Notes under the pieces: generated by a model
The model's input: the letters and a program-made list of their open reading frames with translations, nothing else
Database searches by the model: none
What the model was told of the DNA's origin: nothing
Shown here: positions 8,634-18,038 of the stretch, one piece after another
Layout of the letters: the number at the start of each line of letters is the position of its first letter
Numbering within the stretch: position 1 is the stretch's first letter
Program-made: the position numbers and the translations under genes
Assembly (NCBI GenBank): GCA_964647785.1
Contig: CAZYJD010000002.1
Coordinates: 14,186-78,185, forward strand
Origin: CAZYJD01 sp964647785
GTDB taxonomy: Bacteria; Bacteroidota; Bacteroidia; NS11-12g; UBA9320
Direction: 5' to 3'
DNA length: 64,000 bases

Positions 8634-10073
8634 ATGCGAAAACTCCTCTTATTGTTGCTATCTGTGTTTCTGGTAAGTGAAATCAATGCACAGAAACTCT
8701 TGGTTTCTTATGATTATCTAAAAGATGATTTCAGCTATTACAGGGTGAAAAAAGGGAAAAAGAAAATAATGGATCGTGCTGTTGTAGGAAGGCGATCGGA
8801 TGTGAAAGTTGAAGTGAAGAACTTCAATCCTTTTGTTTATTCAGCCCAGGCTGGTTTTATATCAGAAGAGCGAATAGAAGAACCCAACATCAGTTTTTTT
8901 AGCTTGTTATCTCCCGTTCCTTTGAGTACAAACGGTAAGAGTTTCCTTGAGAAAATAGAATCTGATGAAGCAAGCAGGGGTGGGGCGGTAAGTGGAATGC
9001 TGAAAGATGCGAAAGTGTCAGCTTCATTTGGCTCAGTACAACAGGCCTACGCCAGCATGTATGAGGCTGAAAGAACCATTGTTTCGATTGATTACGCCAT
9101 ACAAAAGTTGCAGGAACTGAAGTATAGCACTTACCTGCCAACCGATACCATTAAATACTACACCAAATCACTTCTGGCACTCATTACACAAAAACCAGAA
9201 GTGAATACCGGAGATTTTCTTGCCCTCGGTGAAAATTTAACGGCTCAGATCAGTGAAAGCAAGAGCGCATTTAAAATGGCACATGGCCAATTCAGCAACA
9301 TCGCAGAGTCTTATGCACTAACCAACGGAATCAATGCAGCAGCAGACCCCTCATATAAAATGGCTCAGCAATTTGCCAACGAAGCGGCTCAATTCAGTAC
9401 CTTCTATAATGATGAAGTGGTGAATGCCAAAGTATCGCTCCTTGAAAACCTTTATCAAAGCATTGTGAATACAAATTTTAACTTCAATGCCAGCGAAGTT
9501 TCGGAGGGGGACGAGATGACCCTGACACTGGATTTTTATAAAAATCAATTTGATGAAAACGGGAATCCGATAATCGACTTGGAGAACCTTTCAAACCTGA
9601 GCAAGATCAAATCAAAGAAAGTTAGAATCACGGTGAAGAATGACATTAAAATCAATAGCAGCATCGGCTTAGGCTTTCCTTCTTACAAAAACAACAACGA
9701 TTTCATTAACCGCGACAGTGTAATTACCGCCGTTTCTGGAAACAACTTTACACCAAACATATCGGCTTATATGAACTTTTATCCGTACAGCGGAAGAAAT
9801 CTAAATATAGGTGGAACCTTTGGTGTGGGAGTGCCGATGGGCGACGATGTTCGCAACCTGAATATGTTCATTGGTTTCAGTGGAATTTTAGGAACCAATA
9901 ACAAAGTGGTCCTGCATGCCGGTGCAAGCCTAGGACAGGTCAATCAACTCGACGCAGGCTACCAGACCGGTGATAAGTTGATTTCCGCCCTTGAAACAGT
10001 GCCTATTCGCCAGGCCTATCAATGGGGGGCTTTCGCCGGAATCTCTTTCTCAATAGCCAATATCCGCAACTGA
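8634..10073 (+). CDS. Exported protein with outer-membrane-like C-terminus, unknown function
   Basis: A 479-aa protein with a classical signal peptide (LLLLLLSVFLVSEINAQ). The middle (about residues 110-290) is helical and rich in A, E, Q and S, with regions such as AYASMYEAERTIVSIDYAIQKL suggesting a coiled-coil or stalk. From about residue 335 the pattern changes to alternating glycine and aromatic residues (ISAYMNFYPYSGRNLNIG, FGVGVPMGDD, ISFSIANI), like a small beta-barrel or beta-rich membrane domain. I do not recognise a family. It follows a lipoprotein gene in the same direction and converges on icd. Confidence 0.75.
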   Translation: MRKLLLLLLSVFLVSEINAQKLLVSYDYLKDDFSYYRVKKGKKKIMDRAVVGRRSDVKVEVKNFNPFVYSAQAGFISEERIEEPNISFFSLLSPVPLSTNGKSFLEKIESDEASRGGAVSGMLKDAKVSASFGSVQQAYASMYEAERTIVSIDYAIQKLQELKYSTYLPTDTIKYYTKSLLALITQKPEVNTGDFLALGENLTAQISESKSAFKMAHGQFSNIAESYALTNGINAAADPSYKMAQQFANEAAQFSTFYNDEVVNAKVSLLENLYQSIVNTNFNFNASEVSEGDEMTLTLDFYKNQFDENGNPIIDLENLSNLSKIKSKKVRITVKNDIKINSSIGLGFPSYKNNNDFINRDSVITAVSGNNFTPNISAYMNFYPYSGRNLNIGGTFGVGVPMGDDVRNLNMFIGFSGILGTNNKVVLHAGASLGQVNQLDAGYQTGDKLISALETVPIRQAYQWGAFAGISFSIANIRN

Positions 10074-10081
10074 GGCAGGGC

Positions 10082-11347
10082 TTACATATTCGCAATCAGT
10101 GCTTCACCAAATTCAGAGCACTTCAAAAGTTGAGCGCCTTCCATTAACCGATGAAAATCATAGGTCACCTTTTTTTGACCAATGGTGGTTGAAATTGCTT
10201 TATAGATCAAATCTCTGGCTTCGGTCCAGCCCATGTACTCAAGCATCAACGCTCCAGATAGAATTACTGAACCCGGGTTTACTTTGTCTTGCCCAGCATA
10301 TTTTGGAGCGGTTCCATGGGTGGCTTCAAAAATGGCATGTCCAGACCGGTAATTGATGTTTGCGCCCGGTGCAATTCCAATTCCACCTACAATGGCTGCA
10401 AGCGCGTCTGATATGTAATCTCCATTCAAATTGAGGGTTGCAATCACTGAATACTCTGATGGTCGAAGTAAAATTTGCTGGAGAAATGCATCGGCAATCG
10501 AGTCCTTGATAAGTATCTTTCCTTGAGAAATGGCTTCTTTTTGTGCATCAATGGCAGCGGCCTCTCCTTCTTTTTCTTTGATACGGTCGTATTGTGCCCA
10601 TGAGAAAGTTCGATCACCATACTCCCGTTCTGCAAGTTCATAGCCCCAATTCTTGAAAGCACCCTCGGTAAATTTCATGATATTTCCTTTGTGTACCAGG
10701 GTTACTGAAGGAAGGTTAAACTGTATAGTATATTCAATGGCACTCCGAATGAGTCTTTCACTTCCTTCTTTTGATACAGGCTTTACGCCCAGTGAACTGC
10801 TTTCTGGAAATCGAATTTTGTTCACAGATAATTCATTTTCCAAAAAGTTACGAAGGCTAATTGCCTCTTCACTTCCTGCCATGAATTCAATTCCGGCATA
10901 AATATCCTCAGTGTTCTCCCGGAAAATAACCATGTCTGTGTCCTGTGGGCGCTTCACAGGAGAAGGAACGCCTTCAAACCATCTTACAGGTCGAACACAT
11001 GCATACAAATCAAGTTGTTGGCGCAGTGCTACATTCAAAGAGCGTATTCCGCCACCTACGGGGGTGGTTAATGGGCCCTTAATACCAACATAATGCGACC
11101 TAAAGGCTTCCAATGTTTCTTCCGGCAGCCAATTGCCTGTTTGATTATAAGCTTTTTCTCCTGCATAAACTTCTTGCCATTCAATTTGACGATTGCCTTG
11201 ATAGGCTTTTAAGACCGCCTGGTCAATTACCTTCACTGCTGCCGCCCAAATATCAGGACCGGTTCCATCTCCTTCAATGAATGGAATAATGGGTTTATTA
11301 GGCACGTTTAAGTTGCCGTTTTTAAAGGTTATTTTCTCTGCTTTCAT
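10082..11347 (-). CDS. icd: NADP-dependent isocitrate dehydrogenase
   Basis: TCA cycle enzyme that oxidises isocitrate to 2-oxoglutarate. The 421-aa protein follows the E. coli Icd type throughout. The substrate loop reads GGGIRSLNVALRQQLDLYACVRP, with the phosphorylatable serine position in IRSLN. FRENTEDIYAGIE follows. Coenzyme determinants are HGTAPKYAG and VTYDFHRLM: the Lys-Tyr pair plus the later Tyr and Arg correspond to the residues that give NADP preference in E. coli, so NADP use is expected. The ATG start is unambiguous. The gene is alone on its strand, convergent with 8634-10073 and divergent from the next gene. Confidence 0.96.
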   Translation of the reverse strand: MKAEKITFKNGNLNVPNKPIIPFIEGDGTGPDIWAAAVKVIDQAVLKAYQGNRQIEWQEVYAGEKAYNQTGNWLPEETLEAFRSHYVGIKGPLTTPVGGGIRSLNVALRQQLDLYACVRPVRWFEGVPSPVKRPQDTDMVIFRENTEDIYAGIEFMAGSEEAISLRNFLENELSVNKIRFPESSSLGVKPVSKEGSERLIRSAIEYTIQFNLPSVTLVHKGNIMKFTEGAFKNWGYELAEREYGDRTFSWAQYDRIKEKEGEAAAIDAQKEAISQGKILIKDSIADAFLQQILLRPSEYSVIATLNLNGDYISDALAAIVGGIGIAPGANINYRSGHAIFEATHGTAPKYAGQDKVNPGSVILSGALMLEYMGWTEARDLIYKAISTTIGQKKVTYDFHRLMEGAQLLKCSEFGEALIANM

Positions 11348-11601
11348 CGTTTGCGAAATTATTCGCCTTGAGTAAACTAAGCAATTTAAAACGACGATTA
11401 ATTATTTCACAGTCTCGCCACCGAGTGTTTGGTCACATATGCTGGAATAAATCCTTTGGGCAATGTTTTTAGGGTTTGCATGGTTGATTCATCATATTAT
11501 TATATACCTTTGGTGTGCGTATTTCAAAGCCTTTTTCAGTCGTTATTCGATTATTCGTAAAAAAAGTAACAAAAAGTGCACTGAAAGTGTTATTTGGAAT
11601 G

Positions 11602-11609
11602 TATATTTG
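11602..11609 (+). promoter_or_regulatory. -7 box (TATATTTG) for the HARE-HTH-like gene
   Basis: Exact TAnnTTTG match 21 nt before the ATG at 11631. The upstream divergent region to icd is AT-rich. No TTG at the -33 spacing was found. Confidence 0.5.
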
Positions 11610-11630
11610 CAATTGAAATAAATAAAAGTT

Positions 11631-12167
11631 ATGGATAATATTTTTAGTGAGTCAGATTTGGCTGCGATGAAAGTTTTTTATCAAAGAGAACTTCAAGAAA
11701 CTTTAAATAAACTGGAGCACATTAAATCAGTACTTTCAAAACTCGATTCATCGGCACCTAAAATTGATATTTTTATCACCGGAGCCGGAGATGCTTCAGC
11801 TCTTCAGGTAGTTACTCCAATTGCCAACAGTGTTAAGGCGAAGAAAATCAAAAGAAAAACAAGGAAGAAAACAGGCCCAAAAGCCATTTGGGGAGAATTC
11901 ATTATCAATAAACTGAAGGAGGTGAATCGCCCTCTCACCTATGAAGAACTCATAGATGAGGCCATTAAGCACTTTAAAACCCCCGCGGAAAGAACGCTGA
12001 GCACCAGACAGGCAGTAATCAACAGTGCCTTCAGACTTAGAAAGCATCATGGTGAAGTAGAAACAGTGGCCAAAAAGGGTCAGAAGGAGAAATACCTATG
12101 CTTAATTGATTGGTTCAAAGATGATGGTGAACTGAAAACGGATTATGCCGATGCCATCGGTATCTAA
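11631..12167 (+). CDS. Winged-helix (HARE-HTH-like) DNA-associated protein
   Basis: A 178-aa soluble protein. Residues 5-43 form a likely coiled coil (MKVFYQRELQETLNKLEHIK). A strongly basic linker (AKKIKRKTRKKTGPK) follows near residues 70-85. The C-terminal domain, about 87-160, reads WGEFIINKLKEVNRPLTYEE and continues with ATPase-free helices, ending in a basic wing. This resembles the HARE-HTH winged-helix module found in restriction enzymes and transcription proteins; that link is my inference from the helix pattern. A role in DNA binding or regulation is plausible, with the coiled coil for dimerisation. It has its own -7 box and a strong terminator, so it is monocistronic. Confidence 0.7.
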   Translation: MDNIFSESDLAAMKVFYQRELQETLNKLEHIKSVLSKLDSSAPKIDIFITGAGDASALQVVTPIANSVKAKKIKRKTRKKTGPKAIWGEFIINKLKEVNRPLTYEELIDEAIKHFKTPAERTLSTRQAVINSAFRLRKHHGEVETVAKKGQKEKYLCLIDWFKDDGELKTDYADAIGI

Positions 12168-12181
12168 TAGAACTTAATACC

Positions 12182-12207
12182 AAGCCCCTTTATGGGGCTT
12201 TTTTTTT
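12182..12207 (+). terminator. Rho-independent terminator after the HARE-HTH-like gene
   Basis: Perfect 7-bp stem AAGCCCC (12182-12188) with GGGGCTT (12194-12200), a 5-nt loop, and a run of nine T. It starts 15 nt after the stop codon. Confidence 0.93.
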
Positions 12208-12505
12208 GATCGAATGGGAAATAAAAGGGCAGGTCTCATCAGGCATGCTGTTTAAAACAATGTTCCTATTGATGTGTCCGTCATCTCTTAGGTGAAAACT
12301 CCCCAAAGATCTTGGTATGATCATTTGTATTTTTTAATCATGAAGTACAAGAGAGGGAAAAACCCCTTGTGCAATGGCGCGGGGTTAAGGAATGGAAGGA
12401 ATAGTTAAAAAAATGGTTCTTTGACCACCCTGAAGAATGCTCATAAGTTTGATTATCTGTCCTTTGCCTTAACTGATAAGAGACCTGCTAATCAATTGAA
12501 TGGTC
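12208..12505. other. Intergenic stretch without recognised content
   Basis: About 300 nt between the terminator at 12182-12207 and the stop of the convergent caspase gene. I found no convincing ORF, hairpin, tRNA or repeat here. The in-frame ATGs open only very short frames. Confidence 0.6.
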
Positions 12506-14293
12506 TCATTCTGCTTTCAGTTTGATGAACAGAAAATCTGAACTGGAAACATCCTTGCCAAACCTGCCATAGGAGGGTTGTGAAGAAAGTCGTTGCATGC
12601 TGCTTTGCAGATCGCTAGAGCTAATCACCCGCTGCCGGTTGTCTTGAAGTTCACTCAATAATTTTCTGCAAAAAGGACTGTGTGCTCCCGGCCGTCCATC
12701 AGGCACTTCATAGGTATAGGTGCCAGAGGTTAAATACCTGCGCACACTGCATTCCATGCTTCTTTTGATGAAGTCGGCATCATTTAGTTCGGCATAAAGG
12801 TCATTCCAGTTAACCGTATTGCTTGTTTGGCAGGAGTTGTATGAAAGCATACTAGCATCGCGAATAGCTCCACCATAGCAAACATCCAATATGAGCATGG
12901 TATGATTGCAGTTGAAGTTCTCAATGAATTGAACCAGTTGATGGAATTGAAGATATGATTTCATAAAGCGGTCATCTTCGGTGGGGCGCGAATCAGAGAA
13001 TGCCACAAAACCCGCTTTGAAATCTTCATTGTACATACCATGACCTGCAATGAATACCAGTAACTGATCGTATGGGCCAAACTGCAACGTATCTTTTATG
13101 GTCATAAGTTGGCTTGAAACCTCTGCTTCACTTCCATCCGTTATGAGGATTGTATGAAAGCCATAATCCTTTTGAAGCAAATCTGCCAATGCCCGAGCAT
13201 CGGCAACAGGGTTGTATAAATCTGAAAGCGATTCGTATTCATTTGTAGCGATGAGAATGGCGTGATTTTTCATTTTAATCGTACCACTTTGAAGGTCATT
13301 TCCTGGCTTGACTTCTATTCTTCTGGTGATTCCACCTCTACTTTGGCTGGGTGGCGTAAGACAGGCCGTTGGGTTAAACAAAAAGCCGTATTGGCTTGCA
13401 AACTCCCATTCTTTGAACACTTGGGTGTATCCATTGAATAGTCTTGATGCGTAAGGGTCTCTATCCACTATTTTTTCCTCGAGTTTCCTAATTTTTGTTT
13501 CGGTATTTCTCTCAAACTTTGATTCTGTAAACAGGTCAATTAAAGAACTACTCGAGTCAAGTTGAGAGAGTACAAATGACAACATACCGGATGAATCAGG
13601 CAGATAATCAAAGCCATAAGTGGTTGGGTAAATGAATACGCGTTTTCGATTGTTTACTTCCAATGAAAAATCAGATTGGACGCTCAGGTTCTTGAAAAAT
13701 TCGGGCATGTAATACTCGCTGCGACCGGCATCCACGATCATCATTTGACAACGGGCACGAACCTTATTCAACCAGAATTTTAAGCGCTTCATGCTCAGTA
13801 TTGGTCCGCTGATACTATCAGATGAAACTGAAGCCCCATGAAGCAAAAACTGGTTAGCAATTTCTCCGTTTTCGTTTAAGCCAGGTGTTGTTATTCCAGA
13901 ATAGAAAAAGATCACGGCATCGTTGGGTTGGGCAAGAAGTTCAATGCTATCAAAGGCATTTTGAATATGATCCATCGTTGCATTTGCACCCGTGTAGGTG
14001 TAACTGTAAAGCGATGAATGGCTGTTGCCTATTTTCCCAATTTGGCTGATGGTGTGTTCGAACTGCATGCGATCGTTAAACTGCCAAGCATCGTTTTCAC
14101 AAAATTCACAATACAATCCACTGGCCCCCCGATCTGTATAATTCACCCCTATACTGATTACAAATACATTGTTGATGAATGGGGTGTCAAAGCCTTTACC
14201 CTGCTCTGAGTTGGGGTTCCCTGTCATTTTTGCTATGCCGTTTGAAAGCCACAGAAAAAGAACCATATACGCGTAAATGCTCCTCAATTTCAT
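12506..14293 (-). CDS. Exported tandem-caspase protein, first domain catalytically dead
   Basis: A 595-aa exported protein with an N-terminal signal peptide (MVLFLWLSNGIAKM). The C-terminal half (about 343-560) is a caspase-fold (peptidase C14) domain: HAILIATNEYESLSDL opens the first strand, the catalytic histidine is His418 in VFIAGHGMY, and the catalytic cysteine is Cys472 in LILDVCYGG. The N-terminal half (about 44-240) has the same layout, with VFVISIGVNY, then DAVIFFYSGITTP and MMIVDAGRSEYY. At the aligned positions the histidine is Ile134 and the cysteine is Gly190, so it is a pseudo-caspase. The start ATG overlaps the stop of the trypsin-ankyrin gene by 4 nt. Target proteins are unknown. 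Confidence 0.88.
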   Translation of the reverse strand: MKLRSIYAYMVLFLWLSNGIAKMTGNPNSEQGKGFDTPFINNVFVISIGVNYTDRGASGLYCEFCENDAWQFNDRMQFEHTISQIGKIGNSHSSLYSYTYTGANATMDHIQNAFDSIELLAQPNDAVIFFYSGITTPGLNENGEIANQFLLHGASVSSDSISGPILSMKRLKFWLNKVRARCQMMIVDAGRSEYYMPEFFKNLSVQSDFSLEVNNRKRVFIYPTTYGFDYLPDSSGMLSFVLSQLDSSSSLIDLFTESKFERNTETKIRKLEEKIVDRDPYASRLFNGYTQVFKEWEFASQYGFLFNPTACLTPPSQSRGGITRRIEVKPGNDLQSGTIKMKNHAILIATNEYESLSDLYNPVADARALADLLQKDYGFHTILITDGSEAEVSSQLMTIKDTLQFGPYDQLLVFIAGHGMYNEDFKAGFVAFSDSRPTEDDRFMKSYLQFHQLVQFIENFNCNHTMLILDVCYGGAIRDASMLSYNSCQTSNTVNWNDLYAELNDADFIKRSMECSVRRYLTSGTYTYEVPDGRPGAHSPFCRKLLSELQDNRQRVISSSDLQSSMQRLSSQPSYGRFGKDVSSSDFLFIKLKAE

Positions 14294-15945
14294 TGACCCT
14301 TTTCAGCTTTTTTTAATTGTTTTTTCAAAGTCTTGTATTTGAGTTTCTTAGCCAGTTTACGGGGCGTTTGACCGGCGTAATTCTTATGCGTTGGATCGGC
14401 GCCATTTTCAAGTAACAGGGCAACAATACTTGTACTTCCTGTGCGAACCGCCGCATGAAGTGGGCTTTCACCATCTTTATCAACCGTATTCACGGAAGAA
14501 CCGTTTTCGATTAGTTTTTTTACAATCGCACTGCTATAGCGATCAATTGCCCAATAAATGGGAGTTCTACCTCCGTCATCTTTATCAGTAAGGTTGTAAC
14601 CTTTTGAAATGATTGCGTCTATCGCATCTGCATTTCCATAATGAATTGCATTATACAAAAGATCTCGCCCGTTTTGGTCTTTCCTTTTGTAGTTGGCTCC
14701 TGTCTCTAATATGCGCTGAAACATTTCGGTTCTTCCTTTTTTCAGGGCCAGAATAGCCAAGGGGTCATCTTCGCTCAGGGTTTCTCGAACAAGCCCAACG
14801 GTATCTTCTGTGATAATCCAGGTATATATCATCCATTTATCAAAACGATTCTTATCGTTATTTTCAATGGCAAAAGAAAGGTTGTCGTATACGGCGCGGA
14901 TTTTCACATCCCAAGGTAATGAAGTAATGCGCTGCACCTCTGTGCTTTTTCCACCTTCGGCAATATTGAACCAGTCATCCATGAGGGAAGTGGCCTCATA
15001 GTCTTCGTATTTCACCTCTTTTACGCAATTGCAAGCCTCATCGATATAAAAACCTTTTAAGCCTCGATCTACGCGTCCTCTCACCAGAATGCCTTCAATC
15101 ATTCCTAAACCTTCGGTATTGTAAACGGGGCCACCTGAATTGCCACCAAAGGCATCTAGATTGGTGCCAAACCAATGTGTTGCAGAATTGATTTTCACTT
15201 CAGCTCCATCAGTAAGCTTTAAGGGAACGCCAGAAGGTGAACCAATCATTGCAAGCTTATCTCCTTTCACCACTTTTGCCCCTGTCCTAAAGCGAAAAGG
15301 ATCGCGAGTGGTGCTGCGGTCCAATTGAATCACCGCATAATCAATCTTGTTTTTCCAGTCGAAAACACTCACCAGCACTTTGCTTACTCGGAATCTCTTG
15401 GAAGATGGAATATCAGCTTCCAAGAAATAACCATAAGTAGAACTGTAGCGTTGGGTGGTTTTAATGTCATTGGTGTAGTCAAATACCCAGTACTTTTTAT
15501 CGTAGTTGAACTGACCATATTTATTGGCATTGGGGGCATGGCTGATGACTTTCCCGTTTTTAATCTCGTGTGCATCTGTTGAAATGCAATGTGCAGCGGT
15601 TACCATAATATCAGGGGCGATAAGAAAACCGGTACAACCACCGAATGCAGGCTGGTCTTTAAAGCGCAGATTGGGATCAACTTTATCTACCTGAAAGGAA
15701 CGTTTGAGTAAATTCTCAAGACTGAATTGGCGAATGGTGCTTCCGTCAAAGCTGTTTTGATCCATCATGGTCAATACGGCCTGGGTGTAATTATTATAGC
15801 CGTATTTCGGAGCTTCTCTTCGACTATCATAACCATAAATGTCGCGAGTTGATGCCGTGTCATCCATGAATCCAAAAGGGTTCTGAGCTAACACTACAAT
15901 GCTGCTGTTCAGGCAAATGAGTAAGAATATTCTGAAGAAATTCAA
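14290..15945 (-). CDS. Exported trypsin-like serine protease with C-terminal ankyrin repeats
   Basis: About 551 aa from the preferred start. A signal peptide (IFLLICLNSSIVVLAQ) is followed by a chymotrypsin-fold protease domain: His119 in VTAAHC, Asp202 in KIDYAVIQLD, and Ser270 in GGNSGGPVYN complete the triad. From about residue 390 to the end are four to five ankyrin repeats, with units such as GESPLHAAVRTGSTSIVALL. Start choice: the frame is open to a GTG at 16002, which overlaps the upstream gene by 53 nt. The TTG at 15945, four nt after the upstream stop, gives a normal 20-residue signal peptide, so I prefer it. It is coupled at its 3' end to the tandem-caspase gene by a 4-nt overlap. 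Ankyrin repeats in an exported protease suggest protein binding outside the cytoplasm. Confidence 0.9.
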   Translation of the reverse strand: MNFFRIFLLICLNSSIVVLAQNPFGFMDDTASTRDIYGYDSRREAPKYGYNNYTQAVLTMMDQNSFDGSTIRQFSLENLLKRSFQVDKVDPNLRFKDQPAFGGCTGFLIAPDIMVTAAHCISTDAHEIKNGKVISHAPNANKYGQFNYDKKYWVFDYTNDIKTTQRYSSTYGYFLEADIPSSKRFRVSKVLVSVFDWKNKIDYAVIQLDRSTTRDPFRFRTGAKVVKGDKLAMIGSPSGVPLKLTDGAEVKINSATHWFGTNLDAFGGNSGGPVYNTEGLGMIEGILVRGRVDRGLKGFYIDEACNCVKEVKYEDYEATSLMDDWFNIAEGGKSTEVQRITSLPWDVKIRAVYDNLSFAIENNDKNRFDKWMIYTWIITEDTVGLVRETLSEDDPLAILALKKGRTEMFQRILETGANYKRKDQNGRDLLYNAIHYGNADAIDAIISKGYNLTDKDDGGRTPIYWAIDRYSSAIVKKLIENGSSVNTVDKDGESPLHAAVRTGSTSIVALLLENGADPTHKNYAGQTPRKLAKKLKYKTLKKQLKKAEKGQ

Positions 15946-15949
15946 TTGT

Positions 15950-17926
15950 TTAAGGTTTTTTGATAACAAAAGTTTGTGATACGGTTTGAATACCTGATCC
16001 ACTGGAAAGCGAACCGGTTCGACCTCCCCTGCTTCCTATTTGATAGGTACTGCCAAAAAGTTTCTCAACCTCGTTTTCGGTGCCACGGGTCTGATTGCCT
16101 TTGTTGGTATGCATGGCACTGAAATCAATGGGCTTTTTACTGGCAAATATTTTAAAGACTTCTTTGCCGTATGGAGGAAAAATTTCAATGTACTTATTGC
16201 TGAGATAGCTGCTGTTGGCAGGGATTTTGAACTCTGAAGCACTTTCATTTTCATTAGGATCAGGCATCAGAAGGTTAATCACCCCATCGGGCTGAATGTC
16301 CAAAAGATTGAAATACACAGGCATCGTGCTGTGATTGGTAATTTTTACCAATAGTTTCTGTCCCTCAGAAACCTCCATCAGGCCGTTGATGTATACTTCA
16401 GCATCCTCAAGCGTGTCAATAATTCTTCCTTCTTGAATGCTCACAGGTATTAACTCAAATTGCACCCGAATTCCGGGATCGTTCATTTCTACATTTTTAA
16501 TAAACTTACCCTGTGCATAGGCCATTATTGTGGTTTCAATTTCTTCTTTTGCCTGCTCTGGGGAAGTCGATATGGCACTTGGGGAGTTGGCTGCATTGAA
16601 AAGAGCACCACTCTTGGCATCAAATAGATGAAGCTCATCTGATTGAAGCTTTAAACTAAAATCAGCCGGCTCTTTGCCTTTGACCACCTCAATCAGTGGG
16701 TGATTTTCAAATTGTTGTTCGAGGGCTTTATTCAGCTTTTTATTTCCACTCTTATTGAGTCGAAGCGCAATTCTTTGCTCACCAAAGCTTTTTACGGTAA
16801 TAAATGCCCAATAATCCGTTGCTCTCCCGGAAATGGATTTTTCCAGCTGAAGATTGCTTTCAGTGGCACTTGCACCCACAATTTCACCTGTTGCCAACGC
16901 CTCTTTTTCGGCCGTATTGATGGTTCCTGCCGGAAACAAGGCAACCTCTGATCCTTTAAAAAGTCCATTCAGTTCACCTCCCTCCAGTACAACCCAATTC
17001 TTATCGAGCGATTTGAGCGGATAATAATTCTCCTGCAATCGATATTTCCCTCCGAATAACTCACGGTCTATATCTCCTTCAATTGCTGGATTTTGTCTTG
17101 GAGCAATCACGCTCATTTCTTTGATGAGCAATGCAAAAAAGCTGCGATAAGTGAATCCGTCTTTGAGTGCTGAAAACACCTTTTGGACGGCAACAGACAA
17201 TGAACCGAAACCATTGTATTCATAGTTTAGTTCATCACTTCTGGCAGCTGATACAACCACCATTGGTGCCAATGCTTTGAGTCCCATACCATAGGCCTGT
17301 TCTTCAAATAAGCTGGCTTGTTTCTCTATGCCTTGTCCTGCTTTCCAATTGGGAGGTGCCATTGCCGGAACACCACCTCTTACGATGGCTTCACCCCTGG
17401 TGCCGGTTCCGCTATGACATGCGTCAATGAACACCATTACATCACCGCTTTCTCCGCATTTTTGGCGGAGCTTATCAAGCAGTGCCCCCAGTTCTTCATC
17501 GCGTAAATGTTTATCTCCATTGTAGTCTTTGCTGAAAAAGGCAGGGGCTCCATAAGCAACAATTGCCTCGTCATAACCATCAACTTCATCCCTATTCTCG
17601 TTATCCCATATTTGCTGTCCGTGGCTGCTGATGTGCACGATAACCTGATCACCTTCTTTGAGTTCTGACGAAAGCTGTTCGAAGGCCCCTATGATGCCTT
17701 CCTTGGTGGCCTTTTCGTTGATTAGCTTTCGAATTTCGTTGAAGCCTACTTTCCGAAATGCAGGTTCAAGAATTGCTACGTCATTTACAGAACTGATGTC
17801 TTTCCAGTCGGTCTCCTCAGGATAGTCTCCTATTGCGATGATTAAAGCATATTTCTTTACGCCATTTGCCACAATTAAGCTTGCAGTAGACAGGCATATT
17901 GCGATAAAAAGAAGAAGCTTTTTCAT
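15950..17926 (-). CDS. Exported metacaspase-like protease with DUF4384
   Basis: A 658-aa exported protein, first gene of the cassette. After the signal peptide (about 1-20) comes a caspase-fold domain at 24-300 with classic metacaspase motifs: His102 in HISSHGQQIWD, the acidic loop RDEVDGYDEAI, and Cys170 in FIDACHSGTGTRG. Metacaspases cleave after arginine or lysine and often need calcium; that is family knowledge, not shown here. Residues about 500-605 match the DUF4384 pattern (VYFNLLDIQPDGVINLLMP, then IFPPYGKEVFKIFAS), a domain often attached to bacterial caspase proteins. The C-terminus is G/S-rich. It is followed by the protease-ankyrin gene, probably in one transcript. Confidence 0.93.
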   Translation of the reverse strand: MKKLLLFIAICLSTASLIVANGVKKYALIIAIGDYPEETDWKDISSVNDVAILEPAFRKVGFNEIRKLINEKATKEGIIGAFEQLSSELKEGDQVIVHISSHGQQIWDNENRDEVDGYDEAIVAYGAPAFFSKDYNGDKHLRDEELGALLDKLRQKCGESGDVMVFIDACHSGTGTRGEAIVRGGVPAMAPPNWKAGQGIEKQASLFEEQAYGMGLKALAPMVVVSAARSDELNYEYNGFGSLSVAVQKVFSALKDGFTYRSFFALLIKEMSVIAPRQNPAIEGDIDRELFGGKYRLQENYYPLKSLDKNWVVLEGGELNGLFKGSEVALFPAGTINTAEKEALATGEIVGASATESNLQLEKSISGRATDYWAFITVKSFGEQRIALRLNKSGNKKLNKALEQQFENHPLIEVVKGKEPADFSLKLQSDELHLFDAKSGALFNAANSPSAISTSPEQAKEEIETTIMAYAQGKFIKNVEMNDPGIRVQFELIPVSIQEGRIIDTLEDAEVYINGLMEVSEGQKLLVKITNHSTMPVYFNLLDIQPDGVINLLMPDPNENESASEFKIPANSSYLSNKYIEIFPPYGKEVFKIFASKKPIDFSAMHTNKGNQTRGTENEVEKLFGSTYQIGSRGGRTGSLSSGSGIQTVSQTFVIKKP

Positions 17927-17999
17927 AAGATGTGGTTTATGAATTTAATATCGCTTGGGTATAGCAAAGTAAACATGTGTTTGCCAACCCCTTGTCAGA

Positions 18000-18007
18000 C
18001 AAAGATA
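18000..18007 (-). promoter_or_regulatory. -7 box (TATCTTTG, minus strand) for the caspase-protease cassette
   Basis: Exact TAnnTTTG match on the minus strand, 73 nt before the ATG of the metacaspase gene, in the only sizeable gap on that strand between this cassette and the upstream glycosyltransferase. No clear -33 element. Confidence 0.4.
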
Positions 18008-18038
18008 GAAGAACACGGCACTTCTTGCCATAGGACAA

